Source of the DNA: Chitinophagaceae bacterium UBA1953
GTDB taxonomy: Bacteria > Bacteroidota > Bacteroidia > Chitinophagales > Chitinophagaceae
Direction: 5' to 3'
DNA length: 64,000 bases
NCBI GenBank assembly: GCA_002336115.1
Contig: DDEN01000004.1
Span: 57,931 to 121,930 of the forward strand
Shown one piece after another: positions 56,842 through 64,000 of the stretch. The number at the start of each line of letters is the position of its first letter. The first letter of the stretch is position 1. The notes under the pieces are model-generated. The model was not told where the DNA came from and ran no database searches. It worked only from the letters and a program-made list of their open reading frames with translations. The position numbers and the translations under genes are program-made.

Positions 56842-59270
56842 TATAACTTAATCTGCACACCGGCAAGGAAATTCGTTCCTGCCATAGGGTAGAGGAAGTT
56901 TTCTGTAATTCGTGAACCACCATAAATATAACTGTAAGTATATCCATTGGCTTCATACTTTTTGTTGAAGACGTTGTTGAGCTGGAAGGTGAAATTAATT
57001 TCTTTGATGTTTTTCAGCCTGATGCCATAACTCAAACGAAGGTCGCTTACAAAGAAAGGATCAATGCTTCTTGAAGCGTTGCCTGTATTATCTAAATATT
57101 GCCTTGATACATATTTGTTCAGCAAACTGATTTCAGCATGTTTAACCGGAACAAAATTGAATGTAACTCCTGCAATAGTGTTGGGCGATAATGAAAGCGG
57201 TGCCGATTTGTAAAGTGTTTGTTTTTGTCCGCCATTATCATAATCATCAACATATTCTGTAAAGTTGAGTACACGGTTTGAACTGAGCGTTAAGTTAGCA
57301 GCTACATTAAACCATTGTTGCACTTTTAGTCCTCCCTGCAATTCAATTCCTTTTCTGAAACTTTCAGGAGCATTGGTGCGGGTGTATTCTCCCACATCAT
57401 TAATACGACCGGTTAAGATCAGTTGATTTTTGTATTGCATCCAGTATGCAGTTGCACTCCAGTTATACAAGTTGGTTTTACGTTCAATGTTCAATTCAAA
57501 ATCATACATTGTTTCAGGCTTAGGTAATTGTGTTGTTCCTGTTTCAAAATCTTCACGATTGGGTTCTTTGTTTCCAACACTGAACGATGCAAAGCCAAGC
57601 CATCCCTTAGTATCAGCATACGAAATGCCGACTTTTGGATTTACAAAATCGTAATTGTTGTTTAAAACAATCGTAGGGTTTTTTCTGAATCCATTAATAT
57701 CATACGAAACATGGCGGTACTGAACATCAGCAAACAATTCCCAGTTCAGGTTTAACCGATGCTGGTATTTTGTGTAAACAGATAGGTCTGTTTTGTTTGC
57801 AGTATGGCGGTACCATTCGTAATTAGTGGGAACAGCAGTTGCTTCACTCCAGATGATGTTACCATAATGATTGCCATCATATTTAGTTAATGCACCACCA
57901 ACGGTAAACTGATCTTTCTCGTTTTTATATTGGAGAGAATAAGTAGCTCCGTAAAAATAATTCTTCAGCCAAAGCCTGCGGATGAGGTCGGCGCTTCCGG
58001 CAGCAGTTAAACCATAATCACCAAGCTCCTGCTGATATTTATATTCTTCATAATAACCTCTGCCGGGTGTAAGAAACAATGCAACATTAAGATTCAGCTT
58101 TTTGTTTATCTCATGATTAAAAAATAACTGAAAATGTTTTTGCCAGTAATTATCAGTCTGATTTTTATAAGTAAAATAATTGTAGCTGCGGTTATTATTT
58201 GGATTAAACAAATTCAGTGAATCTTCTTTTGTATAGTACAAATAACCAACATTGTTCCAATAGTGAGCTTCAAGTCCTGCCGCATCGCCTTTTAATTTTG
58301 CTTCAGGAATTCCATTCCAGGCCTGGTAAGTTTTTTCTTTTCCAAGAATTACATTCAAACGGATGGAAGTCTTTTTTGCATAATATGCGGCAGAAAATAA
58401 CCCCGACTGCAAATCAGAACTTCCTCTTTCAATAAATCCTGCACTTTTGATTTGAGACACTCTTGCATCAATAGTAAAATGATTGTTGAGCAAACCGGTT
58501 CCTGCTTTAATTGTTTCACGCCATGTTGAAAAACTTCCTGCACCGCTGTTTAATTCTGCGTAAGGTTTATCACGAAACTCGTTTGTGCTTAAGTTGATGG
58601 TTGCACCAAATGCACCGGCACCATTGGAAGAAGTACCAACACCACGTTGTACCTGGATTGAATTAACCGACGATGTAAAATCAGGGATATCTACAAAATA
58701 CGAACCCTGGCTTTCTGCATCATTAAACGGAATGCCATTCAAAGTCATGTTGATCCTTGTTGCATCAGTTCCACGTATGCGGATCCCTGTATAGCCGATT
58801 CCGTTTCCTGCATCGGAATTAATTACAACAGAAGGTGTTTGATTCAGGAGAAAGGGGATGTCCTGTCCAAGATTTGTTTTTTCAAGTTCGGCTTTACTCA
58901 AATTGGTTTTGGCAAAAGGAGAGCGGCTTCCTGCACGGATAGCGGTAATCTCAATTGGTTTTAGAAACAGGTTGTTTCTGTCTAACGTAAAATCAAGCTT
59001 TGTACTGCTAGCTGAAACCACAATTTTCTGCTCTGTGGTTTTGTAACCTACACTGCTGATTTTGATCTGGTAGGTTCCTTTTTTTGTTAGATAAATACTG
59101 AAAACGCCATCAGCAGCGGTTTGAGCAACAGCCACATTGTCAATTTCAACTGTTGCGTTTTCTACAGGAGTTTTGTTTACTCCATCATTTACTTTTCCGC
59201 TCAGTTTATACTGAGCAACTGAAATTTGTTGTGATAAGATCACCAACATTCCCAGCATCAATTTTTTCAT
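56841..59270 (-). CDS. TonB-dependent outer-membrane receptor under TPP riboswitch control (probable thiamine uptake)
   Basis: 809 residues. Sec signal MKKLMLGMLVILSQQISVAQ; a carboxypeptidase-like regulatory domain (LSGKVNDGVNKTPVENATVEIDN; GVFSIYLTKKGTYQIKISSVGYKT); a plug domain (SVVINSDAGNGIGYTGIRIRGTDATRINMTLNGIPFNDAESQG; VNSIQVQRGVGTSSNGAGAFGATINL) and a beta-barrel ending PMAGTNFLAGVQIKL. The upstream TPP riboswitch (59340-59432) ties it to thiamine. Riboswitch-controlled TonB receptors of Bacteroidota have been proposed as outer-membrane thiamine transporters (called OMR1 in comparative studies). No pnuT or thiamine kinase gene is adjacent. Import of thiamine or a precursor is inference from the switch. 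Confidence 0.88.
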   Translation of the reverse strand: MKKLMLGMLVILSQQISVAQYKLSGKVNDGVNKTPVENATVEIDNVAVAQTAADGVFSIYLTKKGTYQIKISSVGYKTTEQKIVVSASSTKLDFTLDRNNLFLKPIEITAIRAGSRSPFAKTNLSKAELEKTNLGQDIPFLLNQTPSVVINSDAGNGIGYTGIRIRGTDATRINMTLNGIPFNDAESQGSYFVDIPDFTSSVNSIQVQRGVGTSSNGAGAFGATINLSTNEFRDKPYAELNSGAGSFSTWRETIKAGTGLLNNHFTIDARVSQIKSAGFIERGSSDLQSGLFSAAYYAKKTSIRLNVILGKEKTYQAWNGIPEAKLKGDAAGLEAHYWNNVGYLYYTKEDSLNLFNPNNNRSYNYFTYKNQTDNYWQKHFQLFFNHEINKKLNLNVALFLTPGRGYYEEYKYQQELGDYGLTAAGSADLIRRLWLKNYFYGATYSLQYKNEKDQFTVGGALTKYDGNHYGNIIWSEATAVPTNYEWYRHTANKTDLSVYTKYQHRLNLNWELFADVQYRHVSYDINGFRKNPTIVLNNNYDFVNPKVGISYADTKGWLGFASFSVGNKEPNREDFETGTTQLPKPETMYDFELNIERKTNLYNWSATAYWMQYKNQLILTGRINDVGEYTRTNAPESFRKGIELQGGLKVQQWFNVAANLTLSSNRVLNFTEYVDDYDNGGQKQTLYKSAPLSLSPNTIAGVTFNFVPVKHAEISLLNKYVSRQYLDNTGNASRSIDPFFVSDLRLSYGIRLKNIKEINFTFQLNNVFNKKYEANGYTYSYIYGGSRITENFLYPMAGTNFLAGVQIKL

Positions 59271-59339
59271 TTCTGATACACTTTAACGGTTTAAAAATTG
59301 AAACGGAAATGCTGCGAAACGGAGAGAGGAAAATGGGCG

Positions 59340-59432
59340 ACCTCCATCCCTGCGCAGGCATTACCCTGATCAGGTTCTACGGGTTTAATCTCAGCTCTCC
59401 TGTGGTTTACAGGAGTTTAGCACCCCGGGGAA
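59340..59432 (-). promoter_or_regulatory. TPP (thi-box) riboswitch
   Basis: On the minus strand the conserved TPP aptamer pieces appear in order: GGGGTGCTAAAC, CTGAGATTAAACCC, ACCTGATCAGGGTAATGCC and GCGCAGGGATG. These are the hallmark CUGAGA and ACCUGAU...GUAAUGCC...GCGNAGGGA segments. The small P3 arm CTCCTGTAAACCACAGGAG is also present. The downstream minus-strand CTCTCC (plus 59321-59326) is complementary to GGAGAG (plus 59395-59400) inside the aptamer, a candidate switching helix. About 70 bases separate it from the start codon. Confidence 0.95.
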
Positions 59433-59469
59433 TCTGTGTCAAAACCGGCTTTGCCGCTTTTTGACGGTG

Positions 59470-59477
59470 CAAATATA
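59470..59477 (-). promoter_or_regulatory. -7 promoter element (TATATTTG, minus strand) for the riboswitch-TonB receptor unit
   Basis: The plus strand reads CAAATATA. Exact TAnnTTTG match; puts the transcript start near 59463, about 30 bases before the aptamer. Confidence 0.55.
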
Positions 59478-59539
59478 AATTCTTTTAGTATTTCTGTAAC
59501 ATTCCATTGTCCTAAGTCGTATAACTGTAAATATTGATT

Positions 59540-60262
59540 ATGAAAAAATATGTACTGGCTTTGTTTTTCCTTACTGTTGCTGTGTTTGCAGGTGCTCAGG
59601 ATAAAAAAGTGGAAGACCCTAATGCTGAGCTGAGAACTGTTAAGCCATTTCGTTCTATTAAAGTAAGCGATGGAATAGAGGTGCTTCTTACACAGTCCAA
59701 CGAAGATGCAGTTGCGGTAAGTGCTTCAAGAGATGAGTACAGATCAAGGTTAAAAACAGAGGTGGAAAATGGTGAGTTGAAAATTTATTACGATCGTGAA
59801 TCATTTTCGGACTGGACAAGTAGCGGAAAAAAACTCAAAGCTTATATTTCGTTCAAAACCCTTGATAAGATAACTGCTGTTGCAGGAAGTTCTGTAAAAG
59901 TAGAAGGAGTAATTAAGGAAGATGTATTGAGTATCTATACAAAGTCTGGTGCTTTTTTTAAAGGCTTGCTTGAAGCTGGAAAATTAATTGTTGAATCTGA
60001 AAGCGGATCAAAAGTGATTTTAAAAGGAACAGCCGGTATATTTAATGTAAGTGCAAATAGTGGGGCAAAGCTTGAAGCGTACGATCTTGCATCCGGAAAA
60101 GCCGATATTCGTTCAACATCCGGAGCAAAAATTGAAACAACTGTAAATGAAGAAATGAAACTGTATTCTTCAAGCGGAGGCAGTATTCATTATAAAGGGA
60201 ATGGAAAAATAACCGAAATTCAGACGAATATTGGTTCAATTATACGCCACAACGAAAACTAA
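59540..60262 (+). CDS. DUF2807 (head GIN domain) exported protein
   Basis: 240 residues, Sec signal MKKYVLALFFLTVAVFAGAQ. The mature part is a DUF2807 beta-solenoid-like repeat: VKPFRSIKVSDGIEVLLTQSNEDAVAVSAS (typical opening), KLKAYISFKTLDKITAVAGSSVKVEG, KLIVESESGSKVILKGT, FNVSANSGAKLEAYDL and GSIHYKGNGKI. Function unknown; possibly surface-located. The ATG at 59540 is chosen over a TTG two codons upstream. It is a paralogue of the next gene, 23 bases downstream. Confidence 0.82.
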   Translation: MKKYVLALFFLTVAVFAGAQDKKVEDPNAELRTVKPFRSIKVSDGIEVLLTQSNEDAVAVSASRDEYRSRLKTEVENGELKIYYDRESFSDWTSSGKKLKAYISFKTLDKITAVAGSSVKVEGVIKEDVLSIYTKSGAFFKGLLEAGKLIVESESGSKVILKGTAGIFNVSANSGAKLEAYDLASGKADIRSTSGAKIETTVNEEMKLYSSSGGSIHYKGNGKITEIQTNIGSIIRHNEN

Positions 60263-60285
60263 TCAATCAATAAACCTTTTCTAAA

Positions 60286-61020
60286 ATGAAAAAGATTTTT
60301 TTATCAGTTGTTTCGTTTATCCTTTTAACAGGCAGCTTTCTTAAAGCTCAGAATCTGACTGTTATCAATGACAAAAATGCTGAGGCAAAACCTGTCGGAA
60401 GTTTTCATTCGATAGTAATTTCAAATGCTTTTGATGTAATTATCAAACAGGGAAATGAAGAAGCGGTGGTTGTGAGTGCAAATGAAATAAAATACAGAGA
60501 CAGAATTAAAGTTAAAGTTGAAGGAGATGTACTCCACATTTATTATGAAAATGAGGGCAAATGGAAATGGGGAAATGAAGATCGCAAACTAAGGGCTTAT
60601 ATTTCGGTAAAACAACTTGATTTTATTGAAGCTTCAGGTGCATGTGATATAAAAATTGACGGTGCTTTGAATGGCAATAATCTGAAAGTTCAGCTTAGTG
60701 GTGCAACCAGTTTTAAAGGAGAAGTAGATTATAATAACCTGTTAATTGAACAAAGCGGAGCAAGCGATTCAAAATTAAGCGGTAAAGTAGCCAATTTGAA
60801 TATACAGGTTAGCGGAGCCAGCGATTTTAAAGGGTTTGATCTGATTGCTGATAATTGTATTGCATTTGCATCCGGTGCTTCTGATATTAAAATTACAGTA
60901 AACAAAGATCTTAGAGTTGATGCAAGCGGAGCCAGCGATGTGGAATATAAAGGGAATGCGTCATTAAGTAAATTTAAAACAAGTGGGGCATCAAGCTTAA
61001 CAAAACGAAATTCAAAGTAA
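60286..61020 (+). CDS. DUF2807 (head GIN domain) exported protein, paralogue
   Basis: 244 residues, Sec signal MKKIFLSVVSFILLTGSFLKAQ. Opening VGSFHSIVISNAFDVIIKQGNEEAVVVSANEI, then RKLRAYISVKQLDFIEASGACDIKIDG and a series of 'SGASDxKxxG' turns (QSGASDSKLSG, VSGASDFKGFD, ASGASDIKITV, ASGASDVEYKG, TSGASSLTKR). The GASD periodicity of about 20 residues shows a beta-solenoid with one turn per repeat. Tandem paralogue of the preceding gene with clearly different turns (there SGS/SGAK). Function unknown. Confidence 0.82.
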   Translation: MKKIFLSVVSFILLTGSFLKAQNLTVINDKNAEAKPVGSFHSIVISNAFDVIIKQGNEEAVVVSANEIKYRDRIKVKVEGDVLHIYYENEGKWKWGNEDRKLRAYISVKQLDFIEASGACDIKIDGALNGNNLKVQLSGATSFKGEVDYNNLLIEQSGASDSKLSGKVANLNIQVSGASDFKGFDLIADNCIAFASGASDIKITVNKDLRVDASGASDVEYKGNASLSKFKTSGASSLTKRNSK

Positions 61021-61032
61021 AAATTGATTAAT

Positions 61033-61071
61033 AAAGAAAGAGGCAGAACAAAAGTTCTGCCTCTTTCTTTT
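61033..61071 (+). terminator. Intrinsic terminator after the DUF2807 pair
   Basis: AAAGAAAGAGGCAGAAC / GTTCTGCCTCTTTCTTT perfect 17-bp stem, loop AAAA. Its T-tract contains the -33 element of the next promoter. Confidence 0.9.
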
Positions 61072-61100
61072 GGGTACTAAACTATTTACCCTTACCTTTG
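61069..61100 (+). promoter_or_regulatory. Complete -33/-7 promoter of the initiator tRNA
   Basis: TTTG at 61069-61072, 20 bases, then TACCTTTG at 61093-61100: a full match to the Bacteroidota promoter pair. The tRNA starts 10 bases later. Confidence 0.7.
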
Positions 61101-61110
61101 CACTCCACTT

Positions 61111-61182
<72 letters not shown>

Positions 61183-61187
61183 CTAAG

Positions 61188-61211
61188 TCCCGCCAATGGC
61201 GGGATTTTCTA
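61188..61211 (+). terminator. Terminator after the initiator tRNA
   Basis: TCCCGCC / GGCGGGA stem with AAT(G) loop followed by TTTTCT. Confidence 0.75.
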
Positions 61212-61247
61212 TTTTGAGGTATTGCATGTAGATTGCATTTTTCTTTT

Positions 61248-62117
61248 ATGAAAGTTGGATTTGTAAACATATTTGGTAAACCTAATGCAGGAAAGAGCAC
61301 TTTGCTGAATGCATTGCTGGGAGAAAAACTGGCAATTGTATCCCCCAAAGTGCAAACAACCCGTCATCGTATAAAAGGAATACTGACAACCGGCGATTAC
61401 CAGTTGATTTTTTCAGATACTCCGGGTATTATTGATCCAAAGTACAAGCTGCAGGAAAAAATGATGCTGGGTGTAAAAAGTGCATTGGAAGATGCAGATG
61501 TTGCTTTGCTGATGCTTGATATAAAAGATAGCTGGGAAGAAAATGATAAATTGTTTTCTTCGCTTAAGCTCAAAGTTCCTACAATAGTTGTACTGAATAA
61601 AATTGATACTGTTGATACGGCAAAGCTGGAAGAAGCAAAACGTTTTTTTGAAGGAAAATCTTACTGCAAAAAAATAGTGACCATTTCTGCACTGTCTGGT
61701 ATTAATAAAAAGAATTTTCTAAAAGCTGTTCTTGAATTTTTACCTGAAGGAGAACCCTTTTTTGAAGAGGATCAACTTACTGATCTCAGTACAAGGTTCT
61801 TTGTTGCAGAAATGGTCAGAGAAAAAGTTTTTGAGTTGTTTGCTGATGAAATCCCTTACCACACAACTGTAATTGTTACTTCTTTCCAGGAAAAGCAAAC
61901 GCTTATAAAAATTACAGCAGATATTATTGTACAGCGTGAAAGTCAGAAAGCGATTCTCATTGGTAATAAAGGCGAAATGATTAAGAAACTTGGGACAATG
62001 GCAAGAGCAGATATTGAAAAGTTTCTCGATTCTAAAGTGTTTCTTGAACTTTTTATAAAAGTCAGACCTAAATGGAGAGATACCGACCTGTTTCTTAAAG
62101 AATATGGCTACTTCTGA
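61248..62117 (+). CDS. era: GTPase Era
   Basis: Essential GTPase that binds the 3' end of 16S rRNA in 30S maturation. 289 residues. G1 GKPNAGKST (about 10-18), G2 region TTRHRIKGI, G3 FSDTPGI, G4 NKID, then the C-terminal KH domain (QRESQKAILIGNKGEMIKKLG; RPKWRDTDLFLKEYGY). The ATG at 61248 is used; an upstream TTG would add MHFSF. It is 66 bases after the initiator tRNA and 69 bases before der, so two ribosome-assembly GTPases lie in tandem. Confidence 0.96.
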   Translation: MKVGFVNIFGKPNAGKSTLLNALLGEKLAIVSPKVQTTRHRIKGILTTGDYQLIFSDTPGIIDPKYKLQEKMMLGVKSALEDADVALLMLDIKDSWEENDKLFSSLKLKVPTIVVLNKIDTVDTAKLEEAKRFFEGKSYCKKIVTISALSGINKKNFLKAVLEFLPEGEPFFEEDQLTDLSTRFFVAEMVREKVFELFADEIPYHTTVIVTSFQEKQTLIKITADIIVQRESQKAILIGNKGEMIKKLGTMARADIEKFLDSKVFLELFIKVRPKWRDTDLFLKEYGYF

Positions 62118-62158
62118 TCTGCTATAGCTTTGTTTTCACCCCTTTCTTTAATATTCAG

Positions 62159-62166
62159 TATTTTTG
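62159..62166 (+). promoter_or_regulatory. -7 promoter element (TATTTTTG) for der
   Basis: Exact TAnnTTTG match 20 bases before the ATG at 62186, so der has its own promoter as well as any read-through from era. Confidence 0.5.
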
Positions 62167-62185
62167 TCCACTTTATTCAAATTTT

Positions 62186-63496
62186 ATGGCTGGTTTTACT
62201 GTTGCAATTGTTGGTCGCCCAAATGTGGGGAAAAGCACTTTTTTTAATCGTCTGCTGCAGGAGCGTAAGGCAATTGTAGATGATGTGAGCGGTGTTACCC
62301 GTGACCGCCAATATGGTGTGGCCGATTGGAATGGCAAAACATTTAATGTGATTGATACCGGAGGTTTTGTTCCCGACAGTACTGATGTTTTTGAAACAGA
62401 AATCCGCAAACAGGTACGTCTTGCGTTGGATGAAGCGAATGCAATTATTTTTATGTGTGATGCCGCAACTGGTGTTACTGATCTCGATGAGGCAATGTGT
62501 GATTTGCTGCGACGCACTACCAAGCCGGTTTTTCTTACAGTAAATAAAGTGGATAATCATGACCGTATGCTTGAGGCGACTGAATTTTATTCACTTGGGT
62601 TTGAAAAAATATATTTTATAAGCAGCATGACGGGTAGTGGTAGTGGCGAATTACTGGATGATATTGCTGAAATTGTTCCTGAAGAATCACAGGAAGAAGT
62701 GGAATCAGAAGTGCCGAAGATTGCAATTATTGGTCAGCCAAATGTTGGTAAATCATCATTACTCAATGCGCTTTTAGGTGAAGAACGCACTATTGTAAGT
62801 GATATTGCAGGTACAACACGAGATACCATTCATACGCATTACAAATTATTCAATAAAGATTTTATCCTCATTGACACTGCGGGCATAAGGCGTAAAACAA
62901 AAGTGAATGAAGACCTGGAGTTTTATTCTGTTATACGTGCTATCCGTGCAATGGACGAAGCCGATGTTTGTTTATTGCTTCTTGATGCTGAAAAGGGAAT
63001 TTCGCAGCAGGATTTAAATATTTACTCCCTTGCAGTTAAAAAAGGGAAAGGTATTGTGGTGCTGGTTAACAAATGGGATTTGGTGAAGAAAGAAACCAAC
63101 ACTGCAAGAGATTATGAAAAGGAATTAAAAAACAGGTTAGCCCCATTTAATGATATTCCGATTCTGTTCATTTCTGCATCCGAAAAAACAAGGATCATGC
63201 AGGCAATTGAAGCGGCTTTGGAAGTGGTTGAAAACAGGAAGAGGAAAATCACAACTTCAGAATTAAACGAAGCTGTACAAAAAGCAATAAATGCTTTCCA
63301 TCCGCCTGTTGTAAGAGGCGTACCGGTAAGCATTAAGTATGTTACACAATTGCCAACACCGGTTCCTTCATTTGCATTTTTCTGTAATCACCCGGATGAT
63401 GTAAGGCAACCATACAGGAATTACCTGGAAAATCAATTACGCCTGGCATTTGATTTTAAAGGAGCACCTATCCGTTTATTTTTCAGAAAAAAATAA
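62186..63496 (+). CDS. der: Ribosome-assembly GTPase Der (EngA)
   Basis: Double GTPase needed for 50S maturation. 436 residues. First G domain: GRPNVGKSTFFNRLL (about 8-22), GVTRD, DTGG, NKVD; second: GQPNVGKSSLLNALL, DIAGTTRDTIHT, DTAG, NKWD; C-terminal KH-like domain ending AFDFKGAPIRLFFRKK. The acidic linker (VPEESQEEVESEVPK) between the G domains is typical. Normal length. Follows era. Confidence 0.97.
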   Translation: MAGFTVAIVGRPNVGKSTFFNRLLQERKAIVDDVSGVTRDRQYGVADWNGKTFNVIDTGGFVPDSTDVFETEIRKQVRLALDEANAIIFMCDAATGVTDLDEAMCDLLRRTTKPVFLTVNKVDNHDRMLEATEFYSLGFEKIYFISSMTGSGSGELLDDIAEIVPEESQEEVESEVPKIAIIGQPNVGKSSLLNALLGEERTIVSDIAGTTRDTIHTHYKLFNKDFILIDTAGIRRKTKVNEDLEFYSVIRAIRAMDEADVCLLLLDAEKGISQQDLNIYSLAVKKGKGIVVLVNKWDLVKKETNTARDYEKELKNRLAPFNDIPILFISASEKTRIMQAIEAALEVVENRKRKITTSELNEAVQKAINAFHPPVVRGVPVSIKYVTQLPTPVPSFAFFCNHPDDVRQPYRNYLENQLRLAFDFKGAPIRLFFRKK

Positions 63497-63555
63497 CATC
63501 ATCGATTTTCCTGTATTTCTCTGAGTGTTAATTTTACATCATAAAAAAAATACAC

Positions 63556-63858
63556 ATGAAAAAGATTTTGCTTGTACTTATGGCTTCCGCTTTTTTTATT
63601 GCATGTAGTAATGATGCAAATAAATCAGATAATGAAAAACAGGAGTCTGAAGCTACTGAAGCGGCTGATACTTCAAACGCCATAGACAAAGCTCAGAAAA
63701 AAATGAATGAGGCGATTGATACATTACAAAGTAAGAGTGGAAAATTAGCCGATACAGTGAAAGAAAAAGTGGTGGAGCCGGTTAAGGTTGATATAAAAAA
63801 AGCAAAAGAAAAGCTTCAGGAAAAGGTGAAGGAAGTAGAAAAGAAATTAGAAAAATAA
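63556..63858 (+). CDS. Small coiled-coil lipoprotein
   Basis: 100 residues. Lipoprotein signal MKKILLVLMASAFFIAC with lipid Cys17, then an acidic segment (SDNEKQESEATEAADTS) and an amphipathic helix rich in K, E, V (KAQKKMNEAIDTLQSKSGKLADTVKEKVVEPVKVDIKKAKEKLQEKVKEVEKKLEK). The helix resembles apolipoprotein-like or LEA-like repeats. Probably a periplasmic or surface lipoprotein, possibly a membrane-spacer or stress protein; no family could be named. Confidence 0.7.
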   Translation: MKKILLVLMASAFFIACSNDANKSDNEKQESEATEAADTSNAIDKAQKKMNEAIDTLQSKSGKLADTVKEKVVEPVKVDIKKAKEKLQEKVKEVEKKLEK

Positions 63859-63896
63859 AATACAAAAGGGCTTTTTAAAAAGCCCTTTTGTATTTT
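63857..63896 (+). terminator. Intrinsic terminator after the small lipoprotein gene
   Basis: AAAATACAAAAGGGCTTTTT / AAAAAGCCCTTTTGTATTTT perfect long stem. Confidence 0.85.
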
Positions 63897-63915
63897 ATTT
63901 GGTTTATAATAGCAA

Positions 63916-63944
63916 AAGGCCCGCATAAGCGAACCTTTTAAAGC
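63916..63944 (-). terminator. Candidate terminator of the tRNA-Ala gene
   Basis: Minus strand AAAGGTTCGC / GCGGGCCTTT stem (two G-T pairs) with TTAT loop, followed by TTTTG; lies just downstream of the tRNA-Ala. Confidence 0.55.
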
Positions 63945-63946
63945 TT

Positions 63947-64000
<54 letters not shown>

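Overview
The window looks like ordinary core chromosome of a Bacteroidota bacterium, most likely order Chitinophagales (Chitinophagaceae-like). Supporting signs: many genes are preceded by the Bacteroidota -7 element TAnnTTTG a few bases before the start codon, and Shine-Dalgarno sequences are essentially absent. There are several lineage-typical families (DUF6089/PorG-like, DUF4249, DUF3822 upstream of rsmD, DUF2807 'head GIN' proteins, short SpeA, DUF2027-Smr). A giant PKD protein ends in a type IX secretion / gliding-motility C-terminal domain, and a TonB-dependent receptor has a carboxylate-type plug architecture. DNA is moderately AT-rich with AT-richer pockets. I see no phage, IS element, CRISPR array or recognisable defence island.

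Layout. 1-4.3 kb: 3' end of thrS, infC, rpmI, rplT (translation block), then a short arginine decarboxylase and a secreted NTF2-like protein. 4.5-12.1 kb: tail-specific protease, a very large outer-membrane protein, a coiled-coil membrane protein (minus) and a PolB-like 3'-5' exonuclease. 12.2-19.7 kb: holA, glmM, cysteine desulfurase, a Tat-exported amine oxidase, a GH13 lipoprotein and a PorG-like protein. 19.8-29.9 kb: gyrA, TPR protein, a beta-helix carbohydrate-binding lipoprotein, DUF4249 lipoprotein, trxB, then an AT-rich island (28.0-29.5 kb) with a glyoxalase-like gene and a decayed DUF4406-like gene, then folB. 30-35.8 kb: TPR protein, radical SAM/B12-type enzyme, two lipocalin-like lipoproteins, MATE exporter. 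35.9-42.4 kb: tight overlapping operon DUF3822-rsmD-5-FTHF cycloligase-lpxK-rnr, then a four-helix-bundle protein and a polyprenyl synthase. 42.5-53.8 kb: PKD/T9SS adhesin, APC permease, mgsA, DoxX proteins, DUF2027-Smr, acyl-CoA reductase divergent from a ferredoxin. 54-64 kb: lipoprotein, ddl, PASTA protein, rhodanese, TPP-riboswitch-controlled TonB receptor (minus), two DUF2807 paralogues, initiator tRNA, era, der, a coiled-coil lipoprotein and the 3' part of a tRNA-Ala.

How they fit together. Most genes are housekeeping: translation (thrS, infC, rpmI, rplT, rsmD, era, der, initiator tRNA), replication (holA, gyrA), RNA decay (rnr), envelope building (glmM, lpxK, ddl, MATE, T9SS cargo) and redox/cofactor metabolism (trxB, folB, ferredoxin, cysteine desulfurase). 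About twenty products carry Sec, Tat or lipoprotein signals, which fits the envelope-heavy biology of this phylum.

Most interesting signals: a two-hairpin leader before infC whose loops are perfectly complementary over 6 bases (possible kissing-loop regulator); a private promoter and structured leader for rpmI-rplT; back-to-back divergent promoters between the acyl-CoA reductase and the ferredoxin; an RsmD whose motif IV reads GPPY instead of D/NPPY; a radical SAM enzyme with C-x4-C-x2-C spacing; a thiamine (TPP) riboswitch before an isolated TonB receptor; and several families of short degenerate intergenic repeats. I did not find a clearly new multi-gene system.
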